Origin: CAVQRC01 sp963715045
GTDB taxonomy: Bacteria > Planctomycetota > Planctomycetia > Pirellulales > Lacipirellulaceae
NCBI GenBank assembly: GCA_963715045.1
Contig: CAVQRC010000028.1
Span: 1 to 39,798, forward strand
Direction: 5' to 3'
DNA length: 39,798 bases
The position numbers and the translations under genes are program-made. Shown here one piece after another: positions 18,611 to 27,381 of the stretch. Each line of letters opens with the position of its first letter. Position 1 is the stretch's first letter. The notes under the pieces were generated by a model. That model ran no database searches, was not told the origin of the DNA, and was given only the letters and a program-made list of their open reading frames with translations.

Positions 18611-19140
18611 TGTAGTCCCGACACTCCGTGGCGGGGATGTTAATTCACCGCCGGCCTGACCGTTGTGACGGCGGCGGCTTCGCGGGCGGCGATGGATGGA
18701 AGTCGCTTTTCCGGCCCGGGTCACGGAGTGCCCCGTCTACATGTAGTCCCGACACTCCGTGGCGGGGATGTTAATTCACCGTCGGCCTGACCGTTGTGAC
18801 GTCGGCGGCTTCCGGGCGGCGATGGATGAAAGTCGCTTTTCCGGCCCGGGTCACGGAGTGCCCCGTCTACATGTAGTCCCGTCACTCCGTGGCGGGGATG
18901 TTAATTCACCGCCGGCCTGACCGTTGTGACGGCGGCGGCTTCGGGGCGGCGATGGATGGAAACGCCTCTCCGGCCCGGGTCACGGAGTGCCCCGTCTACA
19001 TGTAGTCCCGTCACTCCGTGGCGGGGATGTTAATTCACCGTCGGCCTGACCGTTGTGACGGCGGCGGCTTCCGGGCGGCGATGGATTGAAAGTCGCTTTT
19101 CCGGCCCGGGTCACGGAGTGCCTCGTCTACATGTAGTCCT
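18611..19140. repeat. Tandem array of four ~130-bp repeats with a long palindrome
   Basis: TGTAGTCCC recurs at about 18611, 18742, 18872, 19001 and 19132, giving units of 129-131 bp. Each junction contains CACGGAGTG ... CACTCCGTG as arms around a perfect palindrome CTACATGTAG, so one strand can fold into a long imperfect hairpin. Unit interiors (CCGGCCTGACCGTTGTGACG, GGCGATGGATGGAAG, CCGGCCCGGG) are well conserved. The array separates the DHPS-like gene from pabB within one transcription direction. A single further copy follows pdxJ at 24240, with fragments near 11212 and 36780. Confidence 0.93.
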
Positions 19141-19193
19141 CGTCACTTCGTACCGGGAAACAGCTTCTGCGCGAACCACGTCGAAATCCACAA

Positions 19194-20561
19194 CTACCGA
19201 TATTTCTCCTCCCGCGTCAGGAAGCCCCAATCGAGCGGTTCATCCTGTTCGTATTGCTTGCCAAGTGTGAGTGCCGTGACCGCCTTCGCCACCTCGTAGC
19301 CCAGGTAATAGGCATGGCTCGCGTCGACGTTCTTGGGACAACCGCCATCCGGACCGGACGTCAACAACTGCCGCATCAGCCCGTAGCCCGTCGTATCGCT
19401 CAGATGCACACCGGCCGTGACGAGGTGCACGCGCCCCCCCGCCACGAAGATCCGGTAGTTGTGATCGCGGATCGCCGCCGCCAGGGCCGCAATTTCGGCC
19501 GACGTCAGTTCGGTTACCGTCGTGTCCCGCAGCATCACCAGTCGCGGTTCGAGATGCTTGGGCAACACACTTTGTGCGACCGCGTGGTGGACCAGCCGCC
19601 GGGCCAGATCGCATTCCCGGACGCTGGTCCGCGCCCAGTTGATGACCTGCGTGGTCAGCACGCTGCCGATGGCCAGTTCTTCGCAGACTCCCAGCAGCAT
19701 CACGTTCACGCCCGCAGAGTCGACGTCGGTCAGTTCAGTCAGATTGCCGATCCCCATCATCATCGGCGTTTCCGGGTACCGTTCGCGAGTCTCCGCGTAC
19801 CGCCTGAGGCTGGCCGCGAAGCCGAACCCGATCGGCTCGAGGATCGGGTCGATGCGAAACCTGACGCCCGCCCGGTCGAGCGCGGCGATCGTGGCGTCGA
19901 ACCGGGCGAGTGATTTCGGCTCGTCGGGAATCGCGATCACTTCCACGCCCCAGTCGGCAGCGGCCGCGACGTTGTGCGAGTTGACGCTCAGGACCAGTTC
20001 ACTCCCCGCCGCGACCGCGGCTTCGACTTCCCGTGGATCAAAGCTGTCGATCGAGACGCGACAGCCCCGGTCGCGGAGCGCGGCCACCGTGTCGCCGACG
20101 CCGGGCCAGTAGGTGCCCGGCTCACAACCGACGTCGATCACGTCGGCTCCATCGGCGATGAGTCGCTCGGCAATGGCCACGATCTCGCCTCGCGATCGCT
20201 GCGGGCAGTGATTGATTTCGGCGATGATCTCGATGGTGTATTCGCCGTAATCGTCGTGGCTCGCGGCCTGGCCGAAGTATTCCGGCAGGCGGCGGAGATC
20301 GCGAGGTCCGCGTTCGATCGGGCAGGGGCATTTGGCGGCGAGTTGGGTGAGGTCCCCCTCGCAGTAGCCTGGCAGCAGGACTCGCGTTGCCTGCGGGGCG
20401 ACGGTGATGTGTCGGGCGATCCAGTCGGGCGTCATCAGCGCGGCGACCGTGATCGGGAGGACGTCGATCGTGTATTGGAAATCGAGCTGTTCGGCCAGCC
20501 GCGCGACCTGGCGGCGAAGCGCGGTTTCAGCAAGGCGACCGGTCACGAAGTGAATGTGCAT
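19194..20561 (-). CDS. Dihydropteroate synthase-like protein (DUF6513) of the H4MPT cluster
   Basis: A 455-residue protein with an N-terminal DUF6513 domain (MHIHFVTGRLAETALRR, PDWIARHI, LLPGYCEGDL) and a DHPS-like TIM barrel from about residue 110: IIAEINHCPQRSRGEIVAIA, ADVIDVGCEPGTYWP, VSIDSFDPREVEAAVAAG, ILEPIGFGF and MMGIGNLTELTDVDSAGVN. Proteins of this architecture occur in bacteria and archaea with methanopterin cofactors and are taken to join the pterin to beta-RFAP derivatives, as DHPS joins pterin to 4-aminobenzoate; that step is inferred here. It is 12 nt downstream of the SDR gene on the same strand, so the two are almost certainly co-transcribed. The C-terminal part ends in LDWGFLTREEKYR, typical of the family. 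Confidence 0.87.
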   Translation of the reverse strand: MHIHFVTGRLAETALRRQVARLAEQLDFQYTIDVLPITVAALMTPDWIARHITVAPQATRVLLPGYCEGDLTQLAAKCPCPIERGPRDLRRLPEYFGQAASHDDYGEYTIEIIAEINHCPQRSRGEIVAIAERLIADGADVIDVGCEPGTYWPGVGDTVAALRDRGCRVSIDSFDPREVEAAVAAGSELVLSVNSHNVAAAADWGVEVIAIPDEPKSLARFDATIAALDRAGVRFRIDPILEPIGFGFAASLRRYAETRERYPETPMMMGIGNLTELTDVDSAGVNVMLLGVCEELAIGSVLTTQVINWARTSVRECDLARRLVHHAVAQSVLPKHLEPRLVMLRDTTVTELTSAEIAALAAAIRDHNYRIFVAGGRVHLVTAGVHLSDTTGYGLMRQLLTSGPDGGCPKNVDASHAYYLGYEVAKAVTALTLGKQYEQDEPLDWGFLTREEKYR

Positions 20562-20573
20562 GGCGTGGCCGAG

Positions 20574-21345
20574 TCATCGCCCGCGGCGGCCCGCTCCTCC
20601 GTTGATATCGAGAATCTGACCGGTGATGAACGACGCGTCGTCGCTGGCCAAAAACCGGGCCACCTTCGCGACGTCTTCGGCCGTGCCCCACCGGTCGAGC
20701 AGCGCCTCGGCGACGGCCCGCTGTTGCCACGCTTCCGACGCGGTCGCCCCCCACTCGGTCTGGATCCACCCCGGGGCGAGGCAGTTCACGCGTACGTGTG
20801 GGGCCAGTGATTTCGCCAGGCTCCGCGTGAACGCCATCACGGCGCCTTTCGTGGCCGCGAACATCTCGCCGCTGTCGCCTTCCATGCCGGTTGCCGCCTG
20901 GTCCCAGCCCATGTTCAGAATCACGCCCTGCCGTCGCGCGAACATCCGCTGGCCGATCCGACCGGGAGAGCTCGATCGACGCCAGCACGTCGACCTGCCA
21001 CAGCATCTCGAGCTTGTCGGCGAACGACCGGTCGGCGGCCGCCCCCGTGAGCACATCCGCGCCGGCGTTGTTGATCCAGAGATCGACCGGGGAGCGGTCA
21101 ACCTCTGCGACGAACCGCTCGAGTTCCCCGCGATCGGTCAGGTCGCACGGGGCGATCTCGACGCAGCCGCCCGCCGTTTCGATGGCGGCTGCCGTTTCGC
21201 GAAGTGGCTCCGAGTCCGCCCGACCGTGAACGACGACGCTGGCCCCGGCGGCGGCCAGTTCCAACGCGATCGCCCGCCCAATGCCCGTGGAGGAGCCGGT
21301 TACAACCGCACGTCGTTCGGCAAGCGAAGCTGTCACGCCAGACAT
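20574..21345 (-). CDS. SDR-family oxidoreductase lacking the canonical catalytic Tyr, one frameshift
   Basis: A Rossmann-fold protein of about 257 residues. It starts at the ATG at 21345 (MSGVTASLAERRAVVTGSS); the earlier in-frame ATG lies in repeat DNA. It has the cofactor motif TGSSTGIG, INNAG, and the C-terminal VNCLAPGWIQTEW and FITGQILDINGGAG. In place of the standard YxxxK it reads FAATK within GEMFAATKGAVMAFTRSLAK. The usual Ser region reads ILNMGWDQAATGMEGDSGEM, so neither the Ser nor the Tyr of the classical triad is in its normal place, while the Lys remains. The frame breaks near 20965. It lies 12 nt upstream of the DHPS-like gene, so a role in methanopterin or pterin reduction is plausible but unproven. 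Confidence 0.78.
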
Positions 21346-21352
21346 GATAGCC

Positions 21353-22004
21353 CTCAAGCCCGGCATTTGGAGCCGGTGGCGCGGATTGCGACGTGCTGGC
21401 TCACGTGGCGGTGGAAGCGATCGTGATTGGAGTGCATCCGAATGCCGGGCTTCGGGGCAGCCAAGCCCGGCATTGGGACCGGCGGCCCGGATGGTGATGT
21501 GGATCGCGATTGGCAGCGGTCGTTGCGGTGTTGTGCTGCAGCACCTGAATGCCGGGATTTTCTGGCATGCCTGAGAGCCGCGGCGGGGGAGGGTTCTTCA
21601 GGCAGGCGTGTCGATCGCCCTGGGGCCTGGTACACGATTCGGCCGTGGCCGCGCGAAGAATCCCGGCTTTTTGCGTGTGGGTTCAGAGCGGGCAGGTAGC
21701 GGAAAAAGCCGGGCTTCGGGCAAAGCCCGGCATTTGGGACCGGCGGCCGGATGGTGATGTGGATCACGATTGGCAGCGGTCGTTGCGGTGTTGTGCTGCG
21801 GCACCCGAATGCCGGGATTTTTGGCGTGCCTGAGAGCCGCGGCGTGGGAGGGTTCTCAGGCAGGCGTATCGGGTGTCCGGGGGCCTGGTACACGATCCGG
21901 CCGTGGCCGCGCGAAGAATCCCGGCTTTTCGCCTGTGGGTTCAGAGCGGGCACGCCGCGGAAAAAGCCGGGCTTCGGGGCCGGGCTTCGGGGCCGCGCTT
22001 CGCG
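21353..22004. repeat. Repeat array B3 (subfamily B)
   Basis: A diverged leading partial unit (GCCCGGCATTTGGAGCCGG at 21360, an A-type word) is followed by two B-type units. AAGCCCGGCATT recurs near 21464 and 21724 and GAATGCCGGG near 21547 and 21807, a 260-bp period. The sequence is AT-enriched relative to B1/B2 at a few positions (GTGATGTGGATCGCGATT). The array begins 8 bases upstream of the SDR start codon and ends against the stop codon of the next minus-strand gene (22005). Confidence 0.9.
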
Positions 22005-22379
22005 CTACACGTCCAGCACCGGATGCCCGACGTACATCTGCAGCACCTGGCTCTGGACTTTGATCGCCCGAATCAGAATCCAGATTTGATCGGGCGAGAA
22101 CTGGGCCGGATCGCTGGCGGCGAGTTCCTCGAGTTCCGCCGTCATGGCAGCATGCTGGTCGGTCGCCGACTGCAGTTTGAGGCTCATCGCTTTCCAGGTC
22201 TCCGTCAGCAGCGTCTCGTCGCGGAGCTCATTGATCGAGTCGACCGAGTTGGTGAGCAGCAGACACAGCCGCGCGACTTCCCGCGGCGTGGCTTCGGGCT
22301 GGAGGGTTTCGATTCCTCCGGCCAGATCACGGCATCTCAGGGACGGCTCGGCGACTTGATCCGAAGCGGGCTGATTCAT
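22005..22379 (-). CDS. Hypothetical helical protein
   Basis: A 124-residue, predominantly helical acidic protein with no signal peptide or membrane segment: MNQPASDQVAEPSLRCRDLA near the start, then PREVARLCLLLTNSVDSINE and PDQIWILIRAIKVQSQVLQM. No domain recognised. Codon use and composition look like real coding sequence, and the stop lies exactly at the edge of array B3. It is divergent from the zinc-ribbon gene across about 360 bp. Confidence 0.6.
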   Translation of the reverse strand: MNQPASDQVAEPSLRCRDLAGGIETLQPEATPREVARLCLLLTNSVDSINELRDETLLTETWKAMSLKLQSATDQHAAMTAELEELAASDPAQFSPDQIWILIRAIKVQSQVLQMYVGHPVLDV

Positions 22380-22742
22380 CGGGGCGTACCTCCGCGGCTG
22401 GCCTGAACTGTTCAGCCAATGATTCAGGAATCCAAGACGATTCGGGAATCCGAAGCGTAGTGCAGGCGTCGTTGTTGTGCCCGGTTTTTACGGTCGGTGA
22501 AAAGGGCCGAACTGGCGATACCGAAGCGATCCTGACCCTCATCTACTGGGCCCGAAGTCGCAAGCGGGCGACATCAAAGCCTAGCCCACGATTTGTCCGC
22601 AGTTTGGAACGGATTTCCTAAAGCTCGCCGCCCGTTGGACTTAGTGACGGATTTGCTGGTCGTTCCGATCGTGAGCGGGCATAATACACGCGAACCGCAT
22701 CATTGCAGCGATCTCTGAGGATGTCCGATACAAGAGGTGGAT
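22380..22742. other. Divergent intergenic region
   Basis: About 360 bp between two divergent small genes, without repeats or an open frame I trust. It presumably holds both promoters. I found no convincing -35/-10 pair. AAGAGGTGG at about 22730-22738 is a good ribosome-binding site for the next gene. Confidence 0.4.
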
Positions 22743-23396
22743 ATGATTACCTGCCAAGAATGCCGAAACGAGTTCTGGCCGAGCCAGCATGGCGACGCGA
22801 TCCGTTGTCCTCGCTGCTGGGCCGAGGTCAAAGCCGAATCGCCCCAGGGAATGTGGACGGCCGTGGCCCGCACTACGAATCTCGCCGAGGCCGGCTATCT
22901 GACCAACGACCTGGTCGCCAATGGCCACGAAGCCCGGATCGAGCAACACGATTCCTTTAGTGCGATCGACGGCAACTGGCAGAGCATCTTTCTCGTACAG
23001 GTGCCGACGTCGTCGGCCGAAGCCGCAACCGAGCGGGTCCGCCTCAGCCTGGCCGAAGAAGACCACCCCACCGATGCCGAGGCCATTCAATTCGAAAGCG
23101 AACACGAACCGACCGTCATCTGGCGACCACTCGCCCTGATGGCCGTCGCCGGGGTGGCGATCTTTTTCGTCGGCTACCGCATGCGCGAGCTGCGTGCCCC
23201 TCAGCCGCAGCCCGGACCGACGCCGACGCTGTTGCGGACGCTCGAGAAAATCAACCGACCCATGTTGACCGAACGCCGGCCCGGCGAACGCGGCTATCGC
23301 ATCCGGTTCGAACCCGGTCCGCGCCGCTGGCACCTCGAAGAAGATATTGACGGCGACGGAAGCTACGATCGGGCCGCCGTGTTCGTCGAAGAGTAA
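22743..23396 (+). CDS. Zinc-ribbon, DUF2007-like membrane protein
   Basis: Start set at the ATG at 22743, since GAGGTGG lies 5-11 nt upstream; a GTG two codons earlier is possible. About 217 residues. An N-terminal zinc ribbon has two CxxC pairs, in CQECRNEF and CPRCWAEV. The middle (TTNLAEAGYLTNDLVANGHE, FLVQVPTSSAEAATERV) resembles the DUF2007 putative signal-transducing domain. A single membrane segment (ALMAVAGVAIFFVGYRM) lies at about residues 134-150. The C-terminal part ends in EEDIDGDGSYDRAAVFVEE, reminiscent of a calcium-binding dockerin-like loop (DxDGDG). Pathway unknown. pdxJ follows 120 nt downstream on the same strand. Confidence 0.65.
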   Translation: MITCQECRNEFWPSQHGDAIRCPRCWAEVKAESPQGMWTAVARTTNLAEAGYLTNDLVANGHEARIEQHDSFSAIDGNWQSIFLVQVPTSSAEAATERVRLSLAEEDHPTDAEAIQFESEHEPTVIWRPLALMAVAGVAIFFVGYRMRELRAPQPQPGPTPTLLRTLEKINRPMLTERRPGERGYRIRFEPGPRRWHLEEDIDGDGSYDRAAVFVEE

Positions 23397-23515
23397 CGAA
23401 CTGCCCCGAGAACCTCGCTGAATGCATCCCACGGCCGTGGGATGCGGGAGCGGAAGCGAATCCGGCGATCGGGTGCATCGTTTCCACCCCGCTGCACCAA
23501 ACCGACAGGCTTGCT

Positions 23516-24230
23516 ATGCCCAAACTTGGGGTCAACATCGACCACGTCGCCACCGTCCGCCAGGCCCGCCAGACCAACGAGCCCGATCCGGTCTGGGCCG
23601 CCGCCCTGGCCGAGCTCGGCGGGGCCGACGGGATCACATTTCATCTCCGCGAGGACCGCCGCCACATCCAGGATCGCGACGTCCGCCTGCTGCGGGAATC
23701 GGTCGCCGTCCCCCTGAATTTCGAGTTGGCCTGCGATGACGAAGTGGTCGACATTGCGGCCGACGTCCGCCCGTATCAGGCCACGCTCGTCCCGGAACGC
23801 CGCGAGGAGGTCACCACCGAGGGCGGACTCGACGTCGCCGGCACGCGGGATCGGGTGGCTCGGGCGATCGGCAAGCTCCAGGACGCCGGGCGTCATCGTC
23901 AGCTTGTTTCTCGATCCCGACCCGCGGCAGATCGAGGCCGCCCAGGCCCTCGGCGCCGAGGCCGTCGAGCTGCACACGGGCGCCTACGCCCATGCGGCCG
24001 CAGGGCACTCCGGCAACGCCGCCCTGGCGATTCTCCGGGACGCGGCCGCCCAGGTGGTCGCCGCGGGCATGACGCTCCACTCGGGCCATGGCCTGACCTA
24101 CCGCAATGTGCAGCCGGTGGCCGCGATCGACGCGATGTGCGAACTGAACATCGGCCACAGCATCATCGCCCGGGCGGTCATGGTCGGACTCGAGCAGGCG
24201 GTCCGCGACATGAAGCGGCTGATTGTGTAG
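23516..24230 (+). CDS. pdxJ: Pyridoxine 5'-phosphate synthase, one frameshift
   Basis: Condenses 1-deoxy-xylulose 5-phosphate with 3-amino-2-oxopropyl phosphate to give pyridoxine 5'-phosphate in the DXP-dependent vitamin B6 pathway. Hallmarks are MPKLGVNIDHVATVRQAR, ADGITFHLREDRRHIQDRDV, NFELACDDEVVDIA, EVTTEGGLDV, VIVSLFLDPD, AVELHTGAYA, LHSGHGLTYRNV and LNIGHSIIARAVMVGLEQAV. The frame breaks near 23888, where a GGG run looks one G too long (DAG then VIVSLFLDPD). With that corrected the protein is about 237 residues, normal for the family. A solo 130-bp repeat begins 10 bp after the stop. Confidence 0.93.
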
Positions 24231-24239
24231 CCGGGTCAC

Positions 24240-24378
24240 CCATGTAGCCCCGTCACTCCGTGGCGGGGATGTTGGCTCATCGCCGGCCTGACCGTTGTGA
24301 CGGGGGGCAGCTTCCGTGCGGCGATGGATGGAAGTCGCTTCTCCGGCCCGGGTCACGGAGTGCCCCGTCTACGCATGA
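24240..24378. repeat. Solo copy of the 130-bp repeat family
   Basis: Starts TGTAGCCCCGTCACTCCGTG and ends GGTCACGGAGTGCCCCGTC, matching the unit of the 18611-19140 array with scattered changes. It sits at the 3' end of pdxJ and can form the same CACTCCGTG/CACGGAGTG long-range hairpin. Confidence 0.9.
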
Positions 24379-24423
24379 TTGCGTCCCGGAGTGACAAGCC
24401 CATACGCGTCCGCTACGCTCTAG

Positions 24424-24479
24424 ATCCTGACCCCCGACCCCCGACCCCCGACCCCTAATCACCCCCGACCCCTGCCCCC
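24424..24479. repeat. GACCCCC heptad tract upstream of dapA
   Basis: A C-rich run of 7-base units (CTGACCC, CCGACCC and so on) reaches the dapA ATG without a Shine-Dalgarno sequence. The complementary strand is G-rich with runs of four to five G. Confidence 0.8.
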
Positions 24480-25349
24480 ATGTTCTCCGGCGTTTCCGTC
24501 GCTCTCGTCACCCCCTTCAAAAACGACGCGATCGACTACGACCGCATTCGTCAGCTCGTCGACTGGCACGTCGCGGCCGGGACGAACGGCATCGTTCCCT
24601 GCGGGACGACCGGTGAGTCGCCGACGCTTTCCCACGAGGAGCACGATCGCGTCATCGAGGTCGTCGTCGAAGCGGCGGCCGGCCGGATCAAGGTCATGGC
24701 CGGGACCGGCTCCAACAGCACGGCCGAGGCGGTGCGGCTCACGAAGCACGCCGAACAGGCCGGTGCCGATGCGGCCCTGCAGGTCGCTCCCTACTACAAC
24801 AAGCCGACGCAGCAGGGCTTCTACGAGCACTTCAAACGGATCGCCGAAGAGTCCGGCCTGCCGCAGTGCATCTACAACATCCCTGGCCGGACCGGCAAGA
24901 ACGTCGAGCCCGAGACCATCTGCCGGCTGGCCGAAATCGAGAACATCACGATGGTCAAGGAGGCCACCGGCTCGCTCGACCAGGCCTCGGCGATCCTCAA
25001 CGCCACCGACCTGACGGTCCTCAGCGGCGACGACAGCCTCACCCTGCCGCTGCTGGCAATCGGCGGCCAGGGAGTGATCTCGGTCGCCGCCAACATCGTC
25101 CCCGGCGACCTGCTGGCCCTCATCGCGGCGTTCGAGCGGGGCGATCTCGCGGCCGCCCGAGCCGCCCATCACAAGCTGTTCCCCCTCTGCCGCGACATGC
25201 TCTCCCTCGCCACCAACCCGATCCCCGTCAAAGCCGCCATGAAACTGCTCGACATGGACACCGGCGAGCTGCGACTACCCATGACGCCGCTCGATGCTGG
25301 GGAGTTGGATCGTTTGCGCGATACCCTGGTCGGGTATGGGCTGCTGTAG
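24480..25349 (+). CDS. dapA: 4-hydroxy-tetrahydrodipicolinate synthase
   Basis: Condenses pyruvate with aspartate semialdehyde in the diaminopimelate/lysine pathway. It has 289 residues, the standard length. Thr-Thr of GTTGES lie at about 43-45, catalytic Tyr132 in YNIPGRTG, and Schiff-base Lys160 in MVKEATG. TGSNSTAEAV and LSGDDSLTLPLLAIGGQGVI are typical. The frame is uninterrupted. The start is preceded directly by the C-rich heptad tract. The last ~60 bp of the gene plus ~25 bp of downstream sequence are copied twice more within the next 370 bp. Confidence 0.95.
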   Translation: MFSGVSVALVTPFKNDAIDYDRIRQLVDWHVAAGTNGIVPCGTTGESPTLSHEEHDRVIEVVVEAAAGRIKVMAGTGSNSTAEAVRLTKHAEQAGADAALQVAPYYNKPTQQGFYEHFKRIAEESGLPQCIYNIPGRTGKNVEPETICRLAEIENITMVKEATGSLDQASAILNATDLTVLSGDDSLTLPLLAIGGQGVISVAANIVPGDLLALIAAFERGDLAAARAAHHKLFPLCRDMLSLATNPIPVKAAMKLLDMDTGELRLPMTPLDAGELDRLRDTLVGYGLL

Positions 25350-25716
25350 GCGCTTCTGATCCGCCGCGGCGTAAACGCCGCTCGATGCTGGGCAGGTGGA
25401 TCGTTTGCGAGATACTTGGTCGGGAATGGGCTTCTGAAGCGCTTCTGATCCGCCGCGGCGTAAGTTCCAAAACACAAAACGCAAATTACAAACAAAACAC
25501 AAAAATCAAAAAAGAAAATTTCAAACGAAGGATGGTTTGAATCTTTATGTCTTTGTCGATTTGTTTGTAATTTGCGTTTTGAGATTTGTAATTTCACCCT
25601 CATCGCCGCCCCAGCCCCTCACCGCCGCTCGATGCTGGGGAGTTGGGTCGTTTGCGCGATACCCTGGTCGGGTATGGGCTGCTGTAGGCAGCTTCTGATC
25701 CGCCGCGGCGTAAGTT
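25286..25716. repeat. Three ~88-bp copies of the dapA 3' end
   Basis: GCCGCTCGATGCTGGG opens copies at about 25286, 25377 and 25624, and each ends with GCTTCTGATCCGCCGCGGCG. The first is the true gene end (coding ...LDAGELDRLRDTLVGYGLL). The second and third carry 3-10 substitutions. Copies 2 and 3 are each followed by an AT-rich inverted-repeat element. Confidence 0.88.
25464..25600. mobile_element. AT-rich inverted-repeat element, MITE-like, copy 1
   Basis: A low-GC island in a ~65% GC setting. A 22-base left arm (25475-25496, beginning CAAAACGCAAATTAC) has a perfect reverse complement at 25560-25581 (TTTGTTTGTAATTTGCG...). The 63-base loop contains GAAAATTTCAAACGAAGGAT. There is no transposase inside, so it is either a non-autonomous element or a structured non-coding repeat. 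Open frames across it are not credible genes. Confidence 0.6.
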
Positions 25717-25855
25717 CCAAATGACACAAATCGCAAATCACAAACAAAATCACCAAAAAACAAAGAGAAAATTTCAAACGAAAGATGGTTTGAACCTTTA
25801 TGTCTTTGTCGATTTGTTTGTAATTTGCGTTTTGAGATTTGTAATTTCACCCCTC
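25709..25855. mobile_element. AT-rich inverted-repeat element, copy 2
   Basis: Repeats copy 1 with small changes: left arm CAAATCGCAAATCACAAAC, loop AAATTTCAAACGAAAGATGG, right arm ATTTGTTTGTAATTTGCG. It begins directly at the end of the third dapA-end copy, the same junction as copy 1, so the dapA-end copy and the element seem to have spread as one unit. Confidence 0.6.
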
Positions 25856-25902
25856 ACCGCCGGCCCAGCCCCTCATCGCCGGCAACTTTCGCCCCTCGCT
25901 GC

Positions 25903-25972
25903 CAGTTTGAATCTTTATGTCTTTGTCGATTTGTTTGTGATTTGCGTTTTGAGATTTGTAATTTCACCCCTC
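25903..25972. mobile_element. AT-rich element, right half only, copy 3
   Basis: Contains TTTGAATCTTTATGTCTTTG and GATTTGTTTGTGATTTGCG with the trailing GAGATTTGTAATTTCACCCC, but no left arm. It is followed by another CTCACCGCCGCCCCAGCCCC spacer copy that also follows copies 1 and 2. Confidence 0.55.
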
Positions 25973-26015
25973 ACCGCCGCCCCAGCCCCTCATCGCCGCC
26001 GCGCACGCCGCCGCC

Positions 26016-27381
26016 CTACGAAATTCCGGCGATCATCGCCATCGCCACGCTGATGTAGATGATGATCCCGGCGATGTCGGCGATGCCGGCCACGAACGGA
26101 TTGCTCATCAACGCGGGATCCCAGTTGAGGCTTCCGGAACAGCAGCGGCAGCAATCCCCCGCACAGCGTGCCGCACATTACGACGAGCGTAATCGAGACC
26201 GGGATCACGATGGCTTCGTACGGCGAGACGCCCAGCACGAGGGCGACGAGGTAGCTGAAGAAGGCGAGGAAGCCACCCAGGCAAACGCCCATGATCACTT
26301 CTCGCTTGAGGACGCGGGCCCACTGCGAGACCGCCAGATCGCCGGCCGTCATCGCGGTGATCACGAGCGTGGCCGACTGGCTGCCGCTGTTGCCGCCGGC
26401 CGAAATGATCAGCGGGATGAACCACACGAGCCACTCCGCGCCCGGCCGATCGAGCACGTCGGTGTAGCCGTGCAGCAGAAACACCGTCAGCAGGGCCGCA
26501 AACAGCAGGATCAGCAGCCACAGCGCCCGGTTGCGGGCGAGTGTGAACCAGTGCGTTTCGAGGTACCCTCGCGCGAGCGGCTGCAGGGCGGCCTGACGCT
26601 GGGCGTCTTCGGTCGCTTCTTCACGGACGACGTCGATGATGTCGTCGTGCGTGATGATCCCGACCAGCCGATGCTCGCGATCGACGACCGGAATCGCATG
26701 CAGGTCGTACTGCGCGACTTTCTCGGCGACCGTCTCCTGATCATCGAGCACGTTGACGCAGAACACGTCGCTTTCCATGAGGTCGGCGATCCGCCGCTCG
26801 GGCCGGCCCACATTGGCCAGTAGCTGCCGGGCCGTCACGACGCCGCGAAGGTGGTTTTCGTCGTCGACCACGTACAGATAGTAGATCGTTTCCCAGTCGG
26901 CCGCTTCGCGGCGAATCTCGTCGAAGGCCTCGGCGACGGTCGCCTGCTCACTGAGCCGGGCGATCTCGCTGGTCATCACGCTGCCGGCCGTCTGTTCCGG
27001 GTAGGCGCCCAGGCGGAGAATGTCGCGACGTTCCTCGACCGGCATCAGCGCCAGCAGCTCGTCGACGATGGCCGGATCGACGAGGTTCAGCAGATCGACA
27101 CGATCGTCGGCCGGCAGATCCGCGATCAACTGCGAGATCTCCTGCCGATCGCAGCTTTCGATGATCTCGACTTGCTGGTCGGGATCGAAATACCCGAACG
27201 TCTCGACGCGATTGGTCGAGTTGGTGTGTTTGAGCACCTCCCAGGCTTCGCTCGCCGTGAGCCCCTCCATGAACTCGGCGGTTCGGGCCGGATGCAAGGC
27301 CTCGCAGAATTCGTGGAGCTCCGCCGCATTGCCCTCGGCAATCATCTCGCGCAGCTCGGGCAGGTAGAGGGTGTTGATCAA
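26016..27381 (-). CDS. mgtE: Magnesium transporter MgtE, one frameshift
   Basis: An inner-membrane Mg2+ channel gated by its cytosolic domains. An N-terminal superhelical domain (about residues 1-130, with LPADDRVDLLNLVDP) is followed by two CBS domains (about 140-260, with AGSVMTSEIA, DAIPVV-type HAIPVVDREHRLVGIITHDD). Transmembrane helices start near 285 (ALWLLILLFAALLTVFLLHG) and include the signature ISAGGNSGSQSATLVI. The frame shifts near 26128; the other frame supplies the proper end NPFVAGIADIAGIIIYISVA and stops at 26016, giving about 455 residues, the normal length. It starts at TTG, with a G/C-rich heptad tract directly upstream and no ribosome-binding site. Confidence 0.9.

Noticed and set aside
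25490..25850. Small Lys/Phe/Cys-rich frames in the AT-rich zone
   Set aside because: They are readings of the inverted-repeat element and recur with it; no signal of a protein.
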